DNA of 64,000 nt from Rhizobacter sp. SG703 (GTDB taxonomy: Bacteria > Pseudomonadota > Gammaproteobacteria > Burkholderiales > Burkholderiaceae_C). Where the stretch lies: assembly GCF_012275445.1 (NCBI RefSeq), contig NZ_JAAZQK010000015.1, positions 108,143 to 172,142 of the forward strand, in the 5' to 3' direction. The position numbers and the translations under genes are program-made. Positions 58,195 through 64,000 of the stretch are shown here, piece after piece (position 1 is the first letter of the stretch; each line of letters opens with the position of its first letter). The notes beneath the pieces are model-generated. The model made no database searches. It saw only the letters and a list, made by a program, of their open reading frames with translations, and was not told the origin of the DNA.

Positions 58195-59670
58195 ATGGGT
58201 TTGTTGAGCCTTGCCATCTGGCTGCCGATCATCGCGGGCATCGTCCTGCTGCTGGTCGGCCGCGACGAGCACGCCAATGCGGTGCGCTGGATCGCGCTGG
58301 TCGCCGCGATCGCGAGCTTCGCGGTCACGATTCCGCTGATCACCGGCTTCGATGCCGGCACCGCCGCGATGCAGTTCCAGGAGAACCTCGCCTGGATCGA
58401 GCGCCTGAACGTGCACTACCACCTGGGGGTCGACGGCATCTCGGTGTGGTTCGTGCTGCTGACGGCCTTCATCACGATCATCGTCGTGATCGCCGCGTGG
58501 CAGGTCATCACCGAGCGCGTCAACCAGTACATGGGCGCGTTCCTGATCCTGTCGGGGATCATGGTCGGCGTGTTCAGCGCGCTCGACGGCCTGCTGTTCT
58601 ACGTGTTCTTCGAAGCCACGCTGATCCCGATGTACATCATCATCGGCGTCTGGGGCGGCCCGCGCCGGGTCTATGCGGCGTTCAAGTTCTTCCTGTACAC
58701 GCTCGCCGGCTCGCTGCTGATGCTGATCGCGCTGATCTTCCTGTACTTCAAGTCGGGCGGCAGCTTCGAGATCCTCACGTGGCACAAGCTGCCGCTGAAC
58801 ATGAACGCGCAGACGCTGCTGTTCTTCGCGTTCTTCGCGGCGTTCGCGGTCAAGGTGCCGATGTGGCCGGTGCACACCTGGCTGCCCGACGCCCACGTCG
58901 AGGCGCCAACCGGCGGCTCCGTGGTGCTGGCGGCCATCATGCTGAAGCTCGGCGCCTACGGCTTCCTGCGCTTCTCGATGCCGATCGCGCCCGACGCGAG
59001 CCATGCGTACGACTGGTTCATCATCGCGCTGTCGCTGATCGCGGTGGTCTACATCGGCCTGGTCGCGCTGGTGCAGCAGGACATGAAGAAGCTGGTGGCC
59101 TATTCGTCGATCGCCCACATGGGCTTCGCGACGCTCGGCTTCTTCATCTTCAGCGAGCTCGGCGTCTCGGGCGCGCTGGTGCAGATGATCTCGCACGGCT
59201 TCGTGTCCGGCGCGATGTTCCTGTGCATCGGCGTGCTGTACGACCGGGTGCATTCGCGCGAGATTTCCAGCTACGGCGGTGTCGTCAACACGATGCCGAA
59301 GTTCGCCGCGTTCGCGGTGCTGTTCGCGATGGCCAACTGCGGCCTGCCGGGCACCGGCGGCTTCGTCGGCGAATGGATGGTGATCCTCGGCACCGTGAAG
59401 GCCAACTTCTGGCTCGGCGCGCTGGCGTCGACCACGCTGGTGTTCGGCGCTGCCTACACGCTGTGGATGGTCAAGCGGGTGTACTTCGGCCCGGTGGCCA
59501 ACGAAGACGTGCGCGCGCTCGACGACATCAACGCCCGCGAATTCCTGATGCTCGCGCTGCTGGCCGTGGCCGTGCTGTGGATGGGCGTGTACCCGAAGCC
59601 CTTTACCGACACCATGCACGTCAGCGTGACCGAACTGCTGAAGCACGTGGCCGTCTCGAAACTGAATTGA
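58195..59670 (+). CDS. nuoM: NADH-quinone oxidoreductase subunit M
   Basis: A 491-residue antiporter-like subunit. YVFFEATLIPMYIIIGVWGG with the key glutamate, HTWLPDAHVEAPTGGSVVLA and KLVAYSSIAHMGFATLGFF are standard. It pumps protons in the membrane arm. The ATG at 58195 follows GGAGAA. Confidence 0.97.
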   Translation: MGLLSLAIWLPIIAGIVLLLVGRDEHANAVRWIALVAAIASFAVTIPLITGFDAGTAAMQFQENLAWIERLNVHYHLGVDGISVWFVLLTAFITIIVVIAAWQVITERVNQYMGAFLILSGIMVGVFSALDGLLFYVFFEATLIPMYIIIGVWGGPRRVYAAFKFFLYTLAGSLLMLIALIFLYFKSGGSFEILTWHKLPLNMNAQTLLFFAFFAAFAVKVPMWPVHTWLPDAHVEAPTGGSVVLAAIMLKLGAYGFLRFSMPIAPDASHAYDWFIIALSLIAVVYIGLVALVQQDMKKLVAYSSIAHMGFATLGFFIFSELGVSGALVQMISHGFVSGAMFLCIGVLYDRVHSREISSYGGVVNTMPKFAAFAVLFAMANCGLPGTGGFVGEWMVILGTVKANFWLGALASTTLVFGAAYTLWMVKRVYFGPVANEDVRALDDINAREFLMLALLAVAVLWMGVYPKPFTDTMHVSVTELLKHVAVSKLN

Positions 59671-59680
59671 AGCGGCGGCA

Positions 59681-61168
59681 ATGATGATCAAAGACATGAA
59701 CTGGCTGGCCGTCTACCCGGAACTGGTGCTGCTCGCGATGGCTTGCGTGGTCGCGATGGTCGACCTGTGGGTCACCGACCCGAAGCGCACGCCCACCTAC
59801 TGGCTGACGCAGGCGACGCTCGCCGTCGTCGGCGGCATGCACCTGCTGTACTTCGACGCCGGCTTCACCGTCTACGGCATGCAGCGCATGATGGTGACCG
59901 ACCCGCTCGGCCACCTGCTGGGCTTCTTCGCGGCGCTGGCGGTGATGATCACGCTGGTCTACGCGCGGCCGTATGCCGAGAGCCGCGAGATGCTGAAGGG
60001 CGAGTTGTTCACGCTGTCGCTGTTCTCGCTGCTCGGCATCTCGGTGATGCTGGCGGCCAACAACTTCCTGGTGATCTACCTCGGCCTGGAGCTGATGTCG
60101 CTGTCGCTGTACGCGCTGACCGCGATGCGCCGCGACCATGCGCAGTCGACCGAAGCCGCGATGAAGTACTTCGTGCTCGGCGCGCTGGCCAGCGGCTTCC
60201 TGCTGTACGGCCTGTCGATGATGTACGGCGCGACCGGCTCGCTCGACATCCCGAAGGTGTTCAACGCGATCGCGACCGGCCAGCTGAACCCGACCGTGCT
60301 GGCGCTGGGCCTGGTGTTCATCGTCGCGGGCCTGGCGTTCAAGCTCGGCGCGGTGCCGTTCCACATGTGGCTGCCCGACGTCTACCACGGCGCGCCGACG
60401 GCGGTCACGCTGCTGATCGCCGGCGCGCCGAAGCTCGCGGCCTTCGCGATGACCTTCCGGCTGCTGGTCGAGGGCCTGTCGGGCGTGGCCGGCGACTGGC
60501 AGCAGATGATGATGGTGCTGGCGATCGCGTCGATGTTCCTCGGCAACCTGGCCGCCATCGCGCAAAGCAACCTGAAACGCATGCTGGCGTACTCGACGAT
60601 CGCGCAGATGGGCTTCATGCTGCTCGGCTTCACGACCACCGTGATCACCGGCAACACGCTGTCGGCATCGAACGGCTACAGCTCGGCGCTGTTCTACATG
60701 GTGACCTACGTCTTCACGACGCTCGGCACCTTCGGCGTCGTGATGCTGCTGTCGCGCCAGGGGTTCGAGTCGGAGAACATCGACGACCTGAAGGGCCTGG
60801 CCAAGCGCAACCCGTGGTACGCCGGCGTGATGGCGATCTTCATGTTCTCGCTGGCGGGCATCCCGCCGACGGTGGGTTTCTACGCGAAGCTCGCGGTGCT
60901 GCAGGCGCTGATCACGACCAACGTCACGTTCTACATCGTCGTTGCGGTGCTGGCGGTGCTGCTGTCGCTGGTCGGCGCGTTCTACTACCTGCGCCTGGTG
61001 AAGGTGATGTACTTCGAAGACCCGGTCGACACCCAGCCGATCGTTGCCGCGAGCGACGTGCGCCTGGTGCTGTCGCTGAACGGCGCGGCCGTGCTGGTCT
61101 TCGGCATCCTGCCGGGCGGCCTGATGGCGCTGTGCTCGCAGGCGATCCTGAAGGCGCTGTCGACCTAG
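59681..61168 (+). CDS. nuoN: NADH-quinone oxidoreductase subunit N
   Basis: A 495-residue antiporter-like subunit. YLGLELMSLSLYALTAMRRD, FHMWLPDVYHGAPTAVTLLI and KRMLAYSTIAQMGFMLLGF are the landmarks. It completes the 14-gene operon in canonical order. The protein may start at the first ATG (59681) or at 59696 (MNWLAVYPELVL). Confidence 0.96.
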   Translation: MMIKDMNWLAVYPELVLLAMACVVAMVDLWVTDPKRTPTYWLTQATLAVVGGMHLLYFDAGFTVYGMQRMMVTDPLGHLLGFFAALAVMITLVYARPYAESREMLKGELFTLSLFSLLGISVMLAANNFLVIYLGLELMSLSLYALTAMRRDHAQSTEAAMKYFVLGALASGFLLYGLSMMYGATGSLDIPKVFNAIATGQLNPTVLALGLVFIVAGLAFKLGAVPFHMWLPDVYHGAPTAVTLLIAGAPKLAAFAMTFRLLVEGLSGVAGDWQQMMMVLAIASMFLGNLAAIAQSNLKRMLAYSTIAQMGFMLLGFTTTVITGNTLSASNGYSSALFYMVTYVFTTLGTFGVVMLLSRQGFESENIDDLKGLAKRNPWYAGVMAIFMFSLAGIPPTVGFYAKLAVLQALITTNVTFYIVVAVLAVLLSLVGAFYYLRLVKVMYFEDPVDTQPIVAASDVRLVLSLNGAAVLVFGILPGGLMALCSQAILKALST

Positions 61169-61339
61169 GATGAGCCACCCCCGGAGGCGCTGCGCGCCTC
61201 CTTCTCAAGGGGGCGCCCCCGGTGACTCGGCAAAGCCGGTTCCATCGGAGCCGCTGGATCGTTGCGGAATTGGCGTGCTGTCCGACGGGACATCTTGCAA
61301 ACGATCCCTGCATGGCTGGCGTCTGCTGATAATGCACGC
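61169..61339. repeat. Intergenic repeat after nuoN
   Basis: Contains CGGCAAAGCCGGTTCC at 61228-61243, the exact inverse of the block between nuoC and nuoD, and the palindromes GGAGGCGCTGCGCGCCTCC and GGGGGCGCCCCC. The rest holds no recognisable gene. In this position it may end the nuo transcript. Confidence 0.65.
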
Positions 61340-61801
61340 ATGAAAGTGCTCAACCTGTGCTGCGCGCAAGACCACCGCTTCGAAGGCTGGTTCGGCTCGG
61401 AGGCCGATTTCCAGTCGCAGTTCGATGGCGGGCTGGTCGAATGCCCGTTGTGCGGTGACAAGACCGTCGCCCGGCTGCCGAGTGCACCGCGCCTGAACGT
61501 GTCGGGCGCGCGCGAGCCGAAGGCTGCGGCACCCGCACCGGCCGAGCCGGCGCTGCCGGCCACGCCGGAGGCGATCACGATGCAGGCGATGTGGCTGAAG
61601 GCGGTGCAGCACGTGATGGCGAACACCGACGATGTCGGCGAGCGCTTCGCCGAAGAGGCCCGCCGCATGCACTACGGTGAAGCCGAGGAGCGCGCCATCC
61701 GGGGCCGCGCAAGCCGCGAAGACGCGCAGGCGCTGGCCGATGAGGGCATCGACGTGATGCCGCTGCCGCTGCCTGCCGCCGCGAAGGGTCGGCTCCAGTA
61801 G
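61340..61801 (+). CDS. DUF1178 family protein
   Basis: A 153-residue soluble protein of unknown function. The opening MKVLNLCCAQDHRFEGWFGS, then VECPLCGDKTVARLPSAPRL with a C-x2-C pair typical of zinc-binding, and AEEARRMHYGEAEERAIRGR match the family. It commonly follows nuoN in Burkholderiales, often with a NUDIX gene between; here only a repeat lies between. Confidence 0.88.
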   Translation: MKVLNLCCAQDHRFEGWFGSEADFQSQFDGGLVECPLCGDKTVARLPSAPRLNVSGAREPKAAAPAPAEPALPATPEAITMQAMWLKAVQHVMANTDDVGERFAEEARRMHYGEAEERAIRGRASREDAQALADEGIDVMPLPLPAAAKGRLQ

Positions 61802-61822
61802 AGCTTGCATGGTTCTGCGCGA

Positions 61823-61939
61823 GCAAAGGCGCGGGCGGGGAGTGTGGGGCGCGCCAATCAGGAGGGAAGTCTTCGCCCCGAGAGGGGCGAAGACCGCCCC
61901 CGACGGCGCGCTACAGCCTCCCCGCACACGCCTTTCGCG
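61823..61939. repeat. Nested palindrome D (related to palindrome A)
   Basis: GCAAAGGCGCGGGCGGGGAG at 61823-61842 differs at one position from the outer arm of palindrome A; its partner arm lies at 61918-61939. The central hairpin GTCTTCGCCCC/GGGGCGAAGAC (61870-61895) is identical in both arms to that in A, with loop GAGA instead of TCGC. It lies between the convergent DUF1178 and dehydrogenase genes. Confidence 0.75.
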
Positions 61940-61960
61940 CAAGCCCCGCGTATGCCGACC

Positions 61961-63367
61961 CTACACGACCCTGCCGGGATTCATCAGGCCGTCCGGATCC
62001 AGCGCCCGCTTGATGCTGCGCATCAGCTGCAACGCGACAGGCGACTTGCGCAACGCCAGCTCGTCGCGCTTCAAGGCCCCGATCCCATGCTCGGCCGAGA
62101 TCGACCCACCGCTCGCCCCGACCGCGTCGTAGACGATCGTGTTGACCTCGGCCTCGTGCCGCTGCAGGAACTGCTTCGCATCGCCGCCCTCGGGCGCCTG
62201 CACGTTGTAGTGCAGGTTGCCGTCGCCCAGGTGGCCGAAGTTGACCAGCCGCACGCCCGGCAGTGCCGCGCGCAGCGCCGCATCGGTGGCGGCGACGAAG
62301 TCGACGATGCGCGACACCGGCAGCGAGATGTCGTGCTTGATGTTCAGCCCTTCCTCCGACTGCGCCAGCGGAATCGATTCGCGCAAGTGCCACAGCGCGT
62401 TCGACTGCTCGATGCTCTCGGCCACCGCGGCATCGGTGATCAGGCCCTGCTCCAGCGCGCTTTCCAGCAAGCCTTCGAACAGCGTGCGCGCATGGGCTTC
62501 GTTCTCGGTGTCGGACTGCTCCAGCAGCACCGTCCACGGCGACGGCGGCAGCGGCTGGCGCAGCTGCGGGTAGTGCCGCCGCACCAGGCCGAGCGCGAAC
62601 TCGCCCATCACCTCGAAACCGGTGAGACCCGCGCCCAACCGCGCCTGTGCCAGCTGCAGCAGTGCGACGGCCGCCGGCAGCGAAGGCAGCGCGGCCAGCG
62701 CCGTCAGCGTGGCAGCGGGCTGCGGGTACAGCTTCAGCGTGGCCGCGGTGATGATGCCCAGCGTGCCCTCGCTGCCGATGAACAGGTCGCGCAGGTCGTA
62801 GCCGGTGTTGTCCTTGCGCAGGCCCGACAGCCCGTGCCACACCTCGCCCTGCGCGGTGACGACTTCCAGCCCCAGGCACAGCTCGCGCGCATTGCCGTAG
62901 CGCAGCACCTGCGTGCCGCCGGCATTGGTCGCGAGGTTGCCGCCGATCGTGCAGCTGCCTTCGGCCGCGAGGCTCAGCGGGAACAGCAGCCCACCGGCCG
63001 CCGCCGCTTCCTGCACCGACTGCAGCACGCAGCCGGCCTCGACCGTCATCGTCAGGTTGGCGGCGTCGATGCTGCGCACGCGGTCCATGCGCGACAGCGT
63101 CAGCAGCACCTGGCTGCCGCTGTCGTCCGGCACGCCGCCACCGACCAGCCCGGTGTTGCCGCCCTGCGGCACGATCGCGGTGCCGTGCCGCGCGCACGCG
63201 GCCACCACCTGGGCGACCTCGTCGGTCGAGCCCGGCCGCACGACGGCCAGCGCCTTGCCGCGGTAGCGCTTGCGCCAGTCCTGTTCGTAGCCGGCCAGGT
63301 CGCCGTCGGTCAGCACGTTGGCCGGGCCGACGATCGCGCGCAGCGATTCGAGCAGCAGCGGCTTCAT
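61961..63367 (-). CDS. FAD-binding 2-hydroxyacid dehydrogenase (glycolate oxidase GlcD / D-2-hydroxyglutarate dehydrogenase type)
   Basis: A 468-residue flavoprotein. The FAD-binding PCMH part includes VPQGGNTGLVGGGVPDD near 70-86 and GGNLATNAGGTQVLRYGNAR near 133-152; the C-terminal cap contains VNFGHLGDGNLHYNVQAPEG, then AEHGIGALKRDEL. It oxidises a D-2-hydroxyacid such as D-lactate, glycolate or D-2-hydroxyglutarate. No GlcE/GlcF partner is near. It overlaps the DUF2069 gene by 4 bp. Confidence 0.9.
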   Translation of the reverse strand: MKPLLLESLRAIVGPANVLTDGDLAGYEQDWRKRYRGKALAVVRPGSTDEVAQVVAACARHGTAIVPQGGNTGLVGGGVPDDSGSQVLLTLSRMDRVRSIDAANLTMTVEAGCVLQSVQEAAAAGGLLFPLSLAAEGSCTIGGNLATNAGGTQVLRYGNARELCLGLEVVTAQGEVWHGLSGLRKDNTGYDLRDLFIGSEGTLGIITAATLKLYPQPAATLTALAALPSLPAAVALLQLAQARLGAGLTGFEVMGEFALGLVRRHYPQLRQPLPPSPWTVLLEQSDTENEAHARTLFEGLLESALEQGLITDAAVAESIEQSNALWHLRESIPLAQSEEGLNIKHDISLPVSRIVDFVAATDAALRAALPGVRLVNFGHLGDGNLHYNVQAPEGGDAKQFLQRHEAEVNTIVYDAVGASGGSISAEHGIGALKRDELALRKSPVALQLMRSIKRALDPDGLMNPGRVV

Positions 63368-63792
63368 GCGGCCTTCCCGGGGCGGCTCGCATGCCCGAGC
63401 CGCCAGCGCACCTGCAGCCCGCAGGCGGCGAACAGCAGCACGCACAGCAGCACCTCGACGAGCCCGAGGCTCGCGCCGAGGCCGCGGTCGCTGCCGGCGC
63501 GCACGACGCCTTCGGTGAAATACAACCACACCAGCAGGCTGACCCAGCGGTAGGTGTACAGGCGGTGGCGCAGCAGGCCGACCAGCGCGAAGGCCAGCGG
63601 CAGCACCTTCAGCGCGAGCCAGGTGCCGCCCGGCCGCAACGGCGCGAGCCACAGCTCCCAGGCCACGCCGAGCACGATCAGGCCGGCGATGCTGCCGACG
63701 GCGAGCGCTCGGGTCCACAGCACGACGGGGGGAAGGGCGGCCGCAGCGGCGGGGGCGGCAGAAGTGTCGGAAGGGGCAGGGGGCGCAGTCAT
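63364..63792 (-). CDS. DUF2069 membrane protein
   Basis: A 142-residue protein with four predicted membrane helices after a proline/alanine-rich N-terminus. LPLAFALVGLLRHRLYTYRW then SLLVWLYFTEGVVRA match DUF2069. The function is unknown. It overlaps the dehydrogenase start by 4 bp and is divergent from the YihY-family gene. Confidence 0.87.
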   Translation of the reverse strand: MTAPPAPSDTSAAPAAAAALPPVVLWTRALAVGSIAGLIVLGVAWELWLAPLRPGGTWLALKVLPLAFALVGLLRHRLYTYRWVSLLVWLYFTEGVVRAGSDRGLGASLGLVEVLLCVLLFAACGLQVRWRLGHASRPGKAA

Positions 63793-63812
63793 CGCTGGCT
63801 ATGATGCCATCG

Positions 63813-64000
63813 ATGAATCTTCCGACCTCCGCCGAAGCCCATGCCTTGAAGCAGACATGGCGGGAGCAGTTGTCGCGCCTGGTGCAGACACTGCAGACCT
63901 GGCCGTGGCTCGAGACGCTGATCACGCTGCGCCAGCGCTTCCGCGAGGACCGCCTGGGGCTGACGGCCAGCAGCCTGACCTTCACGACGCTGATCTCGCT
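63813..64000 (+). CDS. YihY/BrkB-family inner-membrane protein, N-terminal part (runs off window)
   Basis: The frame from the ATG at 63813 continues to the window edge (62 full codons). It reads WPWLETLITLRQRFREDRLG followed by LTASSLTFTTLISL, the characteristic start of YihY/BrkB (formerly called RNase BN) membrane proteins. In-frame ATGs at 63801 and 63804 are alternatives, but a TATGAT at 63799-63804 may be a -10 box. It is divergent from the DUF2069 gene, an arrangement I recall from other betaproteobacteria. Confidence 0.8.
   Translation, partial: MNLPTSAEAHALKQTWREQLSRLVQTLQTWPWLETLITLRQRFREDRLGLTASSLTFTTLIS

Overview
This 64 kb window is high-GC chromosomal DNA with the gene content and order of a betaproteobacterium of the order Burkholderiales, probably near the Rubrivivax/Leptothrix/Methylibium group. 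The evidence is a betaproteobacterial zapA-6S RNA pair, the tpiA-secG-tRNA-Leu-nuoA-N order, rpsO-pnp, an isc operon ending in hscB-hscA-fdx, an intracellular PHB depolymerase and an orphan RnfB-nth pair. It is mostly core metabolism. I see no insertion sequence, prophage, integrase or CRISPR array. The distinctive material is regulatory RNA and several families of palindromic intergenic repeats.

Region 1 (1-4804) is a nitrate and signalling block: the C-terminal part of a membrane-anchored Ser/Thr kinase, a convergent NarK/NasA-type nitrate transporter, a divergent regulator joining a receiver-like domain, an ANTAR domain and a PilJ-type nitrate-sensing domain, and a PAS-GGDEF protein whose GGDEF active site is lost, behind a structured leader. 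Region 2 (4835-7039), all on the minus strand, holds TauE/SafE, an EVE protein, 6S RNA, zapA and a zapB-like gene. Region 3 (7107-18975) is a cobalamin regulon on the plus strand: a cobalamin riboswitch, then a TonB receptor, cobU, btuF-C-D, cobO, cbiB, cobD, cobQ, cobT, cobS and cobC, many overlapping by 4 bp. It covers uptake, adenosylation, side-chain amidation and nucleotide-loop assembly, but not corrin ring synthesis.

Region 4 (18939-26327) has nth, two small stress or lipoprotein genes, rnfB, phaZ and tyrB on the minus strand, then uvrB and a low-molecular-weight tyrosine phosphatase on plus. Region 5 (26377-31950) is the complete isc operon (iscR-S-U-A, hscB, hscA, fdx) with an IscR-like site over its promoter. 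A 770 bp gap (31907-32675) follows, filled by a minus-facing terminator and three large nested palindromes. Region 6 (32676-36927, minus strand) is an NrtABD-type nitrate ABC transporter whose leader carries a hexaloop hairpin and a strong terminator. A NasT-like ANTAR regulator is encoded just upstream, so this looks like an antitermination circuit.

Region 7 (37114-46437) holds tsaD, an hsp20 gene with a sigma-32-like promoter and a ROSE-like thermometer, an orphan amino-acid-type binding protein overlapping an aminotransferase gene, rpsO, pnp, a quinone oxidoreductase, tpiA, secG and tRNA-Leu(GAG). Region 8 (46438-61168) is the full 14-gene nuo operon for respiratory complex I. The window closes with a DUF1178 gene, an FAD-linked 2-hydroxyacid dehydrogenase, a DUF2069 membrane protein and the start of a YihY/BrkB-family gene.

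The two nitrate blocks each carry their own ANTAR protein, about 30 kb apart. I found no wholly novel multi-gene system. The best candidates for new biology are the PilJ-ANTAR regulator, the structured leader before the degenerate GGDEF gene, and the structure-conserving repeats.
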